From NCBI RefSeq assembly GCF_002940005.1, contig NZ_MDEF01000040.1: 37,672 nt of DNA. The stretch is one strand, 5' to 3'. The position numbers and the translations under genes were made by a program. This DNA is from Xanthomonas hortorum (GTDB taxonomy: Bacteria; Pseudomonadota; Gammaproteobacteria; Xanthomonadales; Xanthomonadaceae). The notes beneath the pieces are model-generated. The model had not been told where the DNA came from. It ran no database searches and was given only the letters and a program-made list of their open reading frames with translations. Positions 1 to 9,149 of the stretch are shown one piece after another (the stretch's first letter is position 1; every line of letters begins with the position of its first letter).

Positions 1-50
1 ACATGAGGCGGGTAGTGTCGCGTATCTATGGTGCGTTGTTCAGAGGTTCC
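1..50 (-). mobile_element. Terminal 50 bp of an IS5-like insertion sequence (left boundary)
   Basis: These 50 bases are the exact reverse complement of the last 50 bases of the window, and identity stops at base 51. The element end reads GGAACCTCTGAACAACGC going outward. The adjoining tetranucleotide CTAA (51-54) fits the YTAR target preferred by the IS5 group. No transposase sequence lies inside the window, so the family call rests on the end sequence and target and is inference. Confidence 0.7.
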
Positions 51-108
51 CTAAGCGTTGTCTGGCCAGCCGCCTCTTTGTACGCGGCCCTGATTTCAAC
101 GGGCGCGC

Positions 109-1062
109 ATGGCGCCCGATTCGAGCACTGATCTTTTGAAACCCCGCATCGTCTATCGCCCGTTGCACGGCATCCTGTTGCTCGACAAGCCGGCTGGAGT
201 CAGCTCCAACACCGCATTGCAGTCTGCACGCCGTTTGCTGCGTGCCGAAAAGGGCGGCCACACCGGCAGCCTGGATCCGTTGGCCACCGGCTTGTTGCCG
301 TTGTGTCTGGGCGAGGCGACCAAGATCGCCGGCGTGTTGCTTGGTTCGGCCAAGGCCTACGACGCCGAGGTGGTGCTGGGCGTCACTACCGATACCGACG
401 ATGCCGATGGCGAACCGCTGCGCGAGCGTGCGGTGCCCGAGTTGAGCGAAGGCGATCTGCGTGCGGCGCTGGCGCCATTTATCGGCCGTATCGCCCAGCA
501 GGCACCAATCTACTCGGCGCTCAAGCAAGGCGGCGAGCCGCTGTATGCCAAGGCGCGCCGCGGCGAGATCATCGAGGCACCGGTGCGCGAAGTCGATGTG
601 CATGCGATCGAACTGATCGGATATGCCGCGCCACGCCTGCAACTGCGTGTGACCTGCGGTTCGGGCACGTATATCCGCAGCCTGGCGCGCGATCTGGGCG
701 AGGTGCTTGGGTGCGGCGCGCATATCGCCTCGTTGCGTCGGCTCTGGGTCGAGCCGTTCCGCACCCCGCAGATGATCACGCTGGAAGCGCTGTCTGCGGC
801 GCTGGACGCCGGTACCGATGCGCAGGAATTGTTGCTGCCGATCCGCGCCGGATTGGCCGATTTTGCGCGGATCACCCTGGACCAGGCACACACGGCCCGT
901 TTCCGCATGGGCCAGCGCTTGCGCGATGCCGCATTTCCGGATGGCCAGGTGGCCGTGTTCGGACCGGACGGAATCCCCTTAGGTCTAGGCCTGGTGGACA
1001 TGGAAGGGCGGTTGTCGCCTCAGCGGTTGTTCAATGGACTGAACGAAGCCCAGGCTTGTTAA
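109..1062 (+). CDS. truB: tRNA pseudouridine(55) synthase TruB
   Basis: TruB isomerises uridine 55 in the T-loop of most tRNAs to pseudouridine. The 317-aa protein has the usual family length. It carries the catalytic motif GGHTGSLDPLATG, with the expected nucleophile at Asp56, preceded by the conserved HGILLLDKPAG segment (20-30). A C-terminal PUA-like region follows from about residue 250. The ATG at 109 lacks a strong Shine-Dalgarno sequence, but it gives the family's typical short N-terminal extension. In relatives truB lies behind nusA-infB-rbfA and before rpsO. Here rpsO follows in the expected place, but the upstream sequence ends in an IS end only 58 bp before the start codon, so the native upstream operon is not visible. 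Confidence 0.96.
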   Translation: MAPDSSTDLLKPRIVYRPLHGILLLDKPAGVSSNTALQSARRLLRAEKGGHTGSLDPLATGLLPLCLGEATKIAGVLLGSAKAYDAEVVLGVTTDTDDADGEPLRERAVPELSEGDLRAALAPFIGRIAQQAPIYSALKQGGEPLYAKARRGEIIEAPVREVDVHAIELIGYAAPRLQLRVTCGSGTYIRSLARDLGEVLGCGAHIASLRRLWVEPFRTPQMITLEALSAALDAGTDAQELLLPIRAGLADFARITLDQAHTARFRMGQRLRDAAFPDGQVAVFGPDGIPLGLGLVDMEGRLSPQRLFNGLNEAQAC

Positions 1063-1074
1063 GTTTTAGTCAAC

Positions 1075-1103
1075 TTGTCCCCGGGCTCGCACGACGTTAC
1101 AAT
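1075..1103 (+). promoter_or_regulatory. Candidate sigma-70 promoter for rpsO
   Basis: TTGTCC at 1075-1080 and TACAAT at 1098-1103 are separated by exactly 17 bases, just after the truB stop. The transcript would have a leader of roughly 110 nt before rpsO. In E. coli S15 represses its own leader; no structure was checked here. Confidence 0.55.
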
Positions 1104-1218
1104 TTCGCGGCCCCGTTCGGGGCACCTCCAGCGCCAAGCGCGCTCATCCCAAGCAAACGGCGAGTCCGGCGGTGCGTCATGCACGTTCCTGTCGACCACG
1201 CATCTATCGAGAAAACAC

Positions 1219-1479
1219 ATGTCCGTCGACACCCAGAAAGTTATTGAAGACAACAAGCGCAGCGCCCAGGACACCGGCTCCCCGGAAGTGCAGGTCGCTC
1301 TGCTGACCGCCCGCATCGAGCTGCTGAGCGGTCACTTCAAGACCCACAAGAAAGATCACCACAGCCGTCGTGGTCTGCTGCAGATGGTCAACCGTCGCCG
1401 CAGCCTGCTCGACTACCTGAAGAAGAAGGACAGCGAGCGTTACAAGTCGCTGATCGAAAAGCTCGGCCTGCGCCGCTAA
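1219..1479 (+). CDS. rpsO: 30S ribosomal protein S15
   Basis: S15 is a primary 16S rRNA-binding protein of the small-subunit platform. The 86-aa protein starts MSVDTQKVIEDNKR and contains the S15 signature region (GSPEVQVALLTARIELLSGH, then HKKDHHSRRGLLQMVNRRR), ending in KLGLRR. The reading frame stays open upstream to 1075. However, the ATG at 1219 matches the family length and N-terminus, and it is preceded by the short purine-rich stretch CGAGAAAA. The gene lies between truB and pnp, the standard arrangement, and is followed at once by a stem-loop terminator or attenuator. Confidence 0.97.
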   Translation: MSVDTQKVIEDNKRSAQDTGSPEVQVALLTARIELLSGHFKTHKKDHHSRRGLLQMVNRRRSLLDYLKKKDSERYKSLIEKLGLRR

Positions 1480-1491
1480 TCGAGTCCTACC

Positions 1492-1525
1492 ACCGCGGTG
1501 CAGCGATGCGCCGCGGTTTTGTTTT
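1492..1525 (+). terminator. Rho-independent terminator or attenuator between rpsO and pnp
   Basis: ACCGCGG (1492-1498) pairs with CCGCGGT (1511-1517). GCA and TGC inside the loop extend the stem, and the run TTTTGTTTT follows. It probably limits readthrough from rpsO into pnp. Confidence 0.75.
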
Positions 1526-1647
1526 GGTCATTCGTATTTCGTTATTCGCACCAAGTAATTCATGGGCCGGAGCCTCCCGGCCGCCCGTTCTCGGCATGGG
1601 TCGACGACGGTCCAACGAAGACAGCAACACCTAAGGAAAAAACCTCC

Positions 1648-3762
<2,115 letters not shown>

Positions 3763-3801
3763 TCGCTGCGGGTTGATGCATCAGTTGCGTGATGCGTGAC
3801 G

Positions 3802-3829
3802 AAAAAGCGGGCTTCGGCCCGCTTTTTTT
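3802..3829 (+). terminator. Rho-independent terminator of pnp
   Basis: AAAAAGCGGGC, the tetraloop TTCG and GCCCGCTTTTTTT form a strong hairpin with a seven-T tail, 40 bp after the pnp stop codon. The A-run on the left arm could let it act in both directions. Confidence 0.92.
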
Positions 3830-3851
3830 GTTGTCTGCGATAGCAGCACGT

Positions 3852-3981
3852 CCCTTCTCCCTCCGGGAGAAGGTGCCCCGCAGGGGCGGATGAGGGTACG
3901 TGCGAAGCCTCGTGCAGTTCGAACGACGCGAGGGCTTCGCCTCGTACCCTCACCCCAACCCCTCTCCCGGCGGGAGAGGGG
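3852..3981. repeat. Interspersed palindromic repeat of Xanthomonas type
   Basis: This is a nested palindrome of about 130 bp. Each outer end is itself a hairpin: CCTTCTCCC/GGGAGAAGG at 3853-3873 and CCCCTCTCCC/GGGAGAGGGG at 3959-3981. TGAGGGTACG (3891-3900) pairs with CGTACCCTCA (3943-3952). The centre contains GCGAAGCC (3902-3909) against GGCTTCGC (3933-3940), and a small GCCCC/GGGGC hairpin lies at 3875-3887. It sits between two convergent genes. I recognise the sequence style as a widespread intergenic repeat in this genus, from memory. Confidence 0.8.
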
Positions 3982-3993
3982 CTCTAATCCTTT

Positions 3994-5046
3994 TCACTGA
4001 GGCTGCTGCGTCGGCGTCGGCTGCGTTTCCGGGCGTGGCGGTACGACGCGCGGAAAACCCGGCGGCATCGGTTGATCTGCGGGCAAAACGGAAGGCGCAG
4101 GCAATGGCTCACTCGGCGGTGGCGCGGTCATTACCGCATCAGGACGCAGCTTCAACAAGGCAGCCCAGTCGCGTCGATTGAAATCGCACAGTTCTTCGTG
4201 CGCTGGCGTGCATTCGCTGGCGATGCCCAGGCTGTCTTCGTTCTGGTCCTGAGCCGTGTCGGACTGCGGCGTCGGCAACACCACGCGGCCAGCGCGATCC
4301 AGCGGCATCTTGCGCATCATCACCGTGTTGAACACATTGCCGCCGATCAGATACAGCGTGCGGTCGCCACCGACGTTGGCAGCTATCACCACATCGCAAT
4401 GCGATTGCCACGGCATCGGTGCGCTACCGCCAAGCGCGGCCTTGAGGCCGGCATAGCCGAGCGACACAGTGCGTCCACGCAGCAGGCAGAGCATATCGCC
4501 AGGGGCGGGTTTTTCCACTGCAGGGTCGGTGAACCGATACGGGCCGCTGGCGCCGTCGTTATAGGCGCTGCGGATGTAATCCAGATGGCGCGCGGAGCGA
4601 TGGAAGCCGCTCAGGCCGGCTTGCGTCATCACCCATGAGATGAAAGCCGCCGACCAGGGATTGTCGACCACAAACGCGCGGCACTCGCTGGCGGTATAGC
4701 GCGTGCCATCCAACGCTGCGCAATTGGATGCGCCCGGGCGACCGCCCATCGATGCCAGCGTGCCGCTGTCGCGCCAGTAGCCTGCGACGCGTTGCCATGC
4801 GACCACGCCATGGTCGGCGAGATAGCCCGATTCGGCTTCGGTCACGCCAAGACTGGCCAGGCGACCTTTGGTATCGATGAAGGGGTGTTGCCACAAGCGG
4901 TGTTCGTTGCAGGCGCTGCGCACGATGGCGATCGCTGCCGGGCTGGTGCCGAACCGTGGCGGCATATCGCACACTTCCGCCGCCGCCGCGCTGCCGCCCC
5001 ATCCTGCCAGCAACACGCAGATCCACGGCCAAGGTTTTACAGTCAT
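3994..5046 (-). CDS. Secreted DUF2272-family protein
   Basis: The ATG at 5046 gives 350 aa with a clear signal peptide (MTVKPWPWICVLLAGWGGSAAAA, split here only by its hydrophobic core); a GTG at 5100 would add 18 residues and bury it. The mature part has PWSAAFISW around residues 130-138, then PAPGDMLCL, SHCDVVIAAN and YLIGGN. That order resembles the layout of CHAP/NlpC-type papain-fold proteins, with Ser132 where the nucleophilic Cys would be expected. The last roughly 45 residues are proline-rich. I recognise the family as DUF2272; its function is unknown and cell-envelope action is inference. It lies 63 nt behind nadC on the same strand, probably co-transcribed, and converges on pnp. Confidence 0.72.
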   Translation of the reverse strand: MTVKPWPWICVLLAGWGGSAAAAEVCDMPPRFGTSPAAIAIVRSACNEHRLWQHPFIDTKGRLASLGVTEAESGYLADHGVVAWQRVAGYWRDSGTLASMGGRPGASNCAALDGTRYTASECRAFVVDNPWSAAFISWVMTQAGLSGFHRSARHLDYIRSAYNDGASGPYRFTDPAVEKPAPGDMLCLLRGRTVSLGYAGLKAALGGSAPMPWQSHCDVVIAANVGGDRTLYLIGGNVFNTVMMRKMPLDRAGRVVLPTPQSDTAQDQNEDSLGIASECTPAHEELCDFNRRDWAALLKLRPDAVMTAPPPSEPLPAPSVLPADQPMPPGFPRVVPPRPETQPTPTQQPQ

Positions 5047-5109
5047 CGCAGATCCAGTACTGAACAATCGCAGCAGGCTGACAGAGCTGCCTGCGGGCAC
5101 ACGTGAAAT

Positions 5110-5994
5110 CTAGTGTGGGGGCGGGCCGAGTTTGAGCGACAGATCCACCGCCTGCACGTGCTTGGTGAGGCCGCCGATGGAAACGCAGTCCACGCCATCG
5201 TTGGCAATCGCGGCAATGCCGGCCAGATCCACGCTGCCGGACACCTCGAGCGGAATGCGTTGTTCCAGTGGCAGGGCGGCAACGATACGCACGGCTTCGC
5301 GGCGCATTGCCGGGTCGAAGTCGTCGATCAGGATGCGCGTGCAGCCCACCTGCAATGCTTCGCGGAGTTGCTCCAGCGTTTCCACTTCGACCACCAGCGG
5401 CAACTGCGGTTGCTGCGCACGTGCGGCATGCACGGCGGCGCTCAACGAGCCGGCAGCGCGGATATGGTTTTCCTTGAGCATCACCGTATCGAACAAGCCG
5501 ATGCGGTGATTGTCGCCACCGCCGCAGCGCACCGCGTATTTCTGCGCGGCGCGCAGCCCCGGTAGCGTTTTGCGGGTGTCCAGGATGCGCGTGCCGGTGC
5601 CGGCCACCGCAGCGACGTACGCAGCGGTAGTGGTCGCGGTAGCCGAGAGCGTCTGCATGAAATTGAGCGAGGTGCGCTCGGCGCTGACCAGGCTGCGGCT
5701 GCGGCCATGCAGGAGGGCCAGCACGGTGCCGGCACGCACGTGCTGGCCTTCGTGCACGTGCCAGTCGATACGCACCTGCGGGTCGAGCGCACGATGCGTG
5801 GCGTCGAACCAGGGGCGGCCGGCGATCACCGCATCCTGCTTGCACAGCAGATACGCGCTGTCGGCCTGATCTGGCAACAGCGCGGCGGTGACATCGCCAG
5901 TGCCGATGTCCTCGGCCAGCGCGCGTGCCACATCGGCATCCACCAGCGCGGCGGGTGGCGCCTCCGGCACGGTCGTGCGTGCGGAAGAACTCAC
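5110..5994 (-). CDS. nadC: Nicotinate-nucleotide pyrophosphorylase (quinolinate phosphoribosyltransferase)
   Basis: NadC converts quinolinate and PRPP to nicotinate mononucleotide, CO2 and pyrophosphate in de novo NAD synthesis. The protein is 294 aa from a GTG at 5994, a normal family length. The N-terminal part has LAEDIGTGDVT. The barrel domain has ILDTRKTLPGLRAAQKYAV and CGGGDNHRIGLFDTVMLKEN, which bind phosphate and substrate, then EVSGSVDL and SIGGLTKH near the C-terminus. The start GTG overlaps the TGA of the upstream Trm112-like gene (GTGA), suggesting translational coupling. The frame is open further upstream, but that stretch is antisense-like and lies inside the neighbouring gene. 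Confidence 0.95.
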   Translation of the reverse strand: MSSSARTTVPEAPPAALVDADVARALAEDIGTGDVTAALLPDQADSAYLLCKQDAVIAGRPWFDATHRALDPQVRIDWHVHEGQHVRAGTVLALLHGRSRSLVSAERTSLNFMQTLSATATTTAAYVAAVAGTGTRILDTRKTLPGLRAAQKYAVRCGGGDNHRIGLFDTVMLKENHIRAAGSLSAAVHAARAQQPQLPLVVEVETLEQLREALQVGCTRILIDDFDPAMRREAVRIVAALPLEQRIPLEVSGSVDLAGIAAIANDGVDCVSIGGLTKHVQAVDLSLKLGPPPH

Positions 5995-6260
5995 TTTTCG
6001 GGGAAGTCGGCGATCTGCGCAGTGCCGATGGCTTCCTCGGCCAGCAGCACCGGAATGCCGTCGTCGACGCGGAAGATCTGCTTGCGGTCGCGGGTGATCA
6101 GCGCCTCGCGCAGCGGCTGCGCCTGCACGGTGCCGTCGGCACGCTGCAGGTTTCCGCCGGCGATGGCGGTGTTGAGTGCCTCCAGGCCCTTGCCGTCGAG
6201 CAGCGAGAGCGGTTGGCGGGTGTCGGGCGAGCACAGCAGGTCGAGCAGTTTGCGATCCAT
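5991..6260 (-). CDS. Trm112/UPF0434-family small protein
   Basis: This 89-aa protein begins MDRKLLDLLCSPDTRQPL and contains RKQIFRVDDGIPVLLAEEAI, the conserved ends of the Trm112/UPF0434 (YcaR-like) family. It is longer than the roughly 60 aa of E. coli YcaR because of an insert in the middle, and it has a single Cys, so zinc binding is unlikely. Trm112 proteins usually act as partners and activators of methyltransferases; the partner here is unknown. It is the first gene of a minus-strand trio with nadC and the DUF2272 gene, and is transcribed away from purE across a 58-bp gap. Confidence 0.8.
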   Translation of the reverse strand: MDRKLLDLLCSPDTRQPLSLLDGKGLEALNTAIAGGNLQRADGTVQAQPLREALITRDRKQIFRVDDGIPVLLAEEAIGTAQIADFPEK

Positions 6261-6288
6261 CGAAGTCTTGTCTTGCGTGGAGATTGGC

Positions 6289-6294
6289 TAGAAT
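6289..6294 (+). promoter_or_regulatory. Candidate -10 box upstream of purE
   Basis: TAGAAT lies 24 bp before the purE ATG in the 58-bp divergent gap. The -35 region is weak (TTGTCT at 6268-6273, spacer 15), so activation or a non-canonical spacer would be needed. No purine-repressor operator was recognised. Confidence 0.4.
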
Positions 6295-6318
6295 ACGTCT
6301 TTACCGCAGGGCAGGGCC

Positions 6319-6822
6319 ATGACCTCCAACCACTCCGCGCCGCTGGTCGGCATCGTGATGGGCTCCCGTTCGGATTGGGAAACCATGCAACACGCAGCTC
6401 AAAAGCTCGATGCGTTGGGCGTGCCTTACGAAGTCAAGGTGGTCTCGGCGCATCGCACCCCCGATGTGTTGTTCACCTACGCCGAGCAGGCGGGTGAACG
6501 CGGCCTGCGCGCGATCATCGCTGGTGCCGGTGGCGCGGCGCACTTGCCGGGCATGTTGGCGGCCAAGACGGCGGTGCCGGTGCTGGGTGTGCCGGTGCAG
6601 TCCAAAGCGCTCAACGGCATGGATTCATTGTTGTCCATCGTGCAGATGCCGGCCGGGATTCCGGTTGCCACGTTTGCCATCGGCAATGCCGGTGCCGCCA
6701 ATGCGGCGTTGTTCGCCGCGGCGATGCTGGCACCCGAGCAGGCGCAGATCGGCCTGGCATTGGCGCAGTTTCGTGCCAAGCAGACCGACGATGTGATGGC
6801 CAGCGACGACCCGCGCCAATGA
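6319..6822 (+). CDS. purE: N5-carboxyaminoimidazole ribonucleotide mutase
   Basis: PurE class I converts N5-CAIR to CAIR in purine synthesis. The 167-aa protein has VGIVMGSRSDWETM (10-23), with the phosphate-binding Ser and Asp, and VVSAHRTPD (41-49), with catalytic His45. GAGGAAHLPGMLAA and PAGIPVATFAIGNAGAANAA follow, all hallmarks of the octameric bacterial enzyme. The stop codon overlaps the purK start (ATGA), so the two pathway partners are translationally coupled. Confidence 0.97.
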   Translation: MTSNHSAPLVGIVMGSRSDWETMQHAAQKLDALGVPYEVKVVSAHRTPDVLFTYAEQAGERGLRAIIAGAGGAAHLPGMLAAKTAVPVLGVPVQSKALNGMDSLLSIVQMPAGIPVATFAIGNAGAANAALFAAAMLAPEQAQIGLALAQFRAKQTDDVMASDDPRQ

Positions 6823-7964
6823 CCACGGTTGGCATTCTGGGTGGCGGCCAACTGGCACGCATGCTGGTGTTGGCCGGCGCGCCGTTGGGGCTGCGCTTTG
6901 CAGTGTTCGACCCATCCGCCGACGCGTGTGCAGGGCAGGTGGCACCGCTGCAGGTCGGCGCATTCGACCAGACCGCTGCGCTTGCCGCATTCGCAGCGCA
7001 AGTGGATGTGATCACCTTCGATTTCGAAAACGTGCCGGCCGCCAGCGCGCAGCAGTTGGCCGCGCAGGTGCCGGTGTTTCCCAGTGCTGCTGCATTGGCG
7101 GTGGCGCAGGACCGGCTCAGCGAAAAAACCTTGTTCCGCGAGCTTGGCATTCCGGTGCCCGAGTTCGCCGCGATCGACGACCGTGCGGGACTCGATGCGG
7201 CATTGGTGCGCATCGGTACGCCCTGTGTGCTCAAGACGCGCCGCTTCGGCTACGACGGCAAGGGCCAGTTCCGCATCAGGACGCTGGCCGATGCCGATGC
7301 CGCATGGGACGCGCTCGGTGCGCAGGCGGCGAAAGTAGGGCTGATCGTGGAAGCCTTCGTGCCGTTCCAGCGCGAGGTCAGCGTGGTGGCGGTACGCGGC
7401 CGCGATGGCGAGTTCCGCGCCTGGCCGCTGACCGAAAACTGGCATGTGGACGGCGTGCTCTCGGCCAGTCTTGCGCCTGCAACTGTGGGTGCCGAGTTGC
7501 AGGCGGCAGCCGAGGCGCATGCGCGCGCGATCGCCGAGCGCCTGGACTATGTGGGCGTGTTTGCGCTGGAACTGTTTGTGCGCGATGGCGAGCTGCTCGC
7601 CAACGAGATGGCGCCGCGCGTGCACAACTCCGGCCATTGGACCATTGAAGGCGCAGAGACCTCGCAATTCGAAAATCATGTGCGTGCGGTGCTTGGTTTG
7701 CCGCTCGGCAGCACCGCGATGCGCGGGCGCGCCTGCATGCTCAACTGGCTGGGTACGATGCCGGACGCTGCTGCGTTTCTGGCAGTGCCCGGCGGGCATT
7801 GGCACGACTACGGAAAGGAGGCGCGCGTCGGTCGCAAGGTTGGGCATGCGACGCTACGCGCCGATACGCCGCCGCTGCTTGCGCGCGCACTGGTCAATGC
7901 GGGCAGTGCCTTGCAGCGTGAAACGCAGGTTGAACCGGTGGTTGCACGCTTGAGCGAAGCGTGA
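6819..7964 (+). CDS. purK: N5-carboxyaminoimidazole ribonucleotide synthase
   Basis: PurK is an ATP-grasp enzyme that makes N5-CAIR from AIR, bicarbonate and ATP, supplying PurE. The 381-aa protein starts TTVGILGGGQLARMLV, the Rossmann-like first domain, and has FDFENVPA near residue 70. The ATP-grasp core contains LKTRRFGYDGKGQ and VEAFVPFQREVSVV, and then ELFVRDGELLANEMAPRVHN, the metal- and ATP-binding stretch. Length and motifs are normal. It overlaps purE by 4 nt. The following 164 bp (7965-8128) hold nothing I can identify. Confidence 0.97.
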   Translation: MTTVGILGGGQLARMLVLAGAPLGLRFAVFDPSADACAGQVAPLQVGAFDQTAALAAFAAQVDVITFDFENVPAASAQQLAAQVPVFPSAAALAVAQDRLSEKTLFRELGIPVPEFAAIDDRAGLDAALVRIGTPCVLKTRRFGYDGKGQFRIRTLADADAAWDALGAQAAKVGLIVEAFVPFQREVSVVAVRGRDGEFRAWPLTENWHVDGVLSASLAPATVGAELQAAAEAHARAIAERLDYVGVFALELFVRDGELLANEMAPRVHNSGHWTIEGAETSQFENHVRAVLGLPLGSTAMRGRACMLNWLGTMPDAAAFLAVPGGHWHDYGKEARVGRKVGHATLRADTPPLLARALVNAGSALQRETQVEPVVARLSEA

Positions 7965-8128
7965 TCTTCAAGGCGTATGAGCAGTGGTGCGGCGAAGTAG
8001 CGGCAAAACGCGCGACTCCTATTCAATCCCTGTCGCGCAGCTCGATAGCCGCCACGCGCGGCTCTGCAGCAGTCGATCGATCTATTCACCGCGACCACAA
8101 CTACTCATCGCTGAGCCAAACTGCATGG

Positions 8129-8707
8129 CTAGCCTAATCGGCTAGCCACAAAGTCCCAGTTGATCAGCTTCCAGAACGCGTCCAGGTAGTGCGCGCGATC
8201 CTGCTGATAATCCAGGTAGTACGCGTGTTCCCACAGGTCGCAGACGAGCAGTGGCGTGTCCGGCCCGGTCAGCGGCGTGGACGCATTGGGCGTGGCAACG
8301 ACCGCCAAGGCGCCGTCCGGGCGCTGCACCAGCCACACCCAGCCCGAGCCGAACGTACCCAGCGCAACACGGTTGAATTCCTGCCTGAAGTGCGCGAAGT
8401 CGCCGAACGATGTGGCGATGCTGTCGGCCAGCCGGCCGAGTGGTTCGCCGCCGCCGCGTGGGCGCAGGCATTGCCAATAGAAATTGTGGTTCCACACTTG
8501 CGCGGCCAGATGAAACAGCGTGCCTTGCGCCTGCGCGATGATCTCTTCCAGCGTCAGCTCGGCGAACTCGCTGCCTTCGATGCGCGCATTGAGCCGTTCG
8601 ACCTCGCTGCGGTGACAGACGCCGTGGTGCGCCTCCAATGTTGCGGATGAGAGATGCGGCTCCAGAGCGGCGCGGGAGTAGGGCAGTGCAGCGTGTTCGA
8701 TCGGCAT
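8129..8707 (-). CDS. Fe/Mn superoxide dismutase family protein with altered gateway residues
   Basis: The 192-aa protein aligns without gaps to the N-terminal half of E. coli SodB and keeps all four metal ligands: His27, the His of AAQVWNHNFYW, and the Asp and His of DLWEHAYYLDY. The Fe-type Gln (AAQ) is also present. The residues that line the substrate funnel are not conserved. The positions of E. coli His30 and Tyr34 are Cys31 and Glu35, and Tyr25 is Ala26. The protein should bind iron but may be a poor dismutase or do something else. The cell may have another SOD elsewhere. It is divergent from grxD with a 121-bp gap. It is cytoplasmic, with no signal peptide. Confidence 0.85.
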   Translation of the reverse strand: MPIEHAALPYSRAALEPHLSSATLEAHHGVCHRSEVERLNARIEGSEFAELTLEEIIAQAQGTLFHLAAQVWNHNFYWQCLRPRGGGEPLGRLADSIATSFGDFAHFRQEFNRVALGTFGSGWVWLVQRPDGALAVVATPNASTPLTGPDTPLLVCDLWEHAYYLDYQQDRAHYLDAFWKLINWDFVASRLG

Positions 8708-8828
8708 GATGGCAAGGGCAGCGAAGGGAGTGCGGCGACAGGTCGCGCTGAAGGCTTACAATGCGCGCCTTTGCGGAAGTCTATCCGACCCGGCGGTCGG
8801 GCCTGCCGCTCCCAGTCAGGAGAGTCCA

Positions 8829-9149
8829 ATGCCGGTGATGGAACGGATCCAGGCCGAAGTCGAACAACACCCGATCGTGTTGTTCATGAAAGGCACCCCG
8901 CAGTTCCCGATGTGCGGGTTTTCCAGTCGCGCAGTGCAGGCATTGGTTGCTGCCGGCGCCGACCAGCTGCGCACGGTCAACGTGCTGGAAGAACCCGAAG
9001 TGCGCGCAAATCTGCCGCGCTATTCCAACTGGCCGACTTTTCCACAGTTATTCATTCATGGCGAGCTGATCGGTGGCTGCGACATCACGCTGGAACTGTT
9101 CGAAGCCGGCGAGCTCAAGCGCATCGTCAGTGAGGCCTATCAGCTGTGA
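8829..9149 (+). CDS. grxD: Monothiol glutaredoxin, Grx4 type
   Basis: GrxD binds and passes on [2Fe-2S] clusters, bridging them between subunits with glutathione. The 106-aa protein has the monothiol active site CGFS at 29-32, a glutathione-binding Lys21 in FMKGTP, and NWPTFPQLFIHGELIGGCDI, the TVP-like and GG motifs. The ATG at 8829 is preceded by CAGGAGAG at a good distance; the frame is open 41 codons upstream but that part is not protein-like. Its stop overlaps the GTG start of the following SDR gene (GTGA), and that gene overlaps the MarC gene, so the three form a tight operon. Confidence 0.94.
   Translation: MPVMERIQAEVEQHPIVLFMKGTPQFPMCGFSSRAVQALVAAGADQLRTVNVLEEPEVRANLPRYSNWPTFPQLFIHGELIGGCDITLELFEAGELKRIVSEAYQL

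Noticed and set aside
1075..1218. N-terminal extension of rpsO
   Set aside because: The extension covers the promoter and leader; S15 is 86-89 aa and the start at 1219 matches the family.
3900..4181. 93-codon frame starting inside the palindromic repeat
   Set aside because: It combines repeat sequence with antisense of the DUF2272 gene and has no ribosome binding site.
4559..5845. 428-codon minus-strand frame across the DUF2272 gene and nadC
   Set aside because: It is out of frame with two well-supported genes, has an Arg/Ala-rich composition and no motifs.
6477..7847. 456-codon antisense frame over purE-purK
   Set aside because: It is a codon-bias shadow of two confirmed enzymes.
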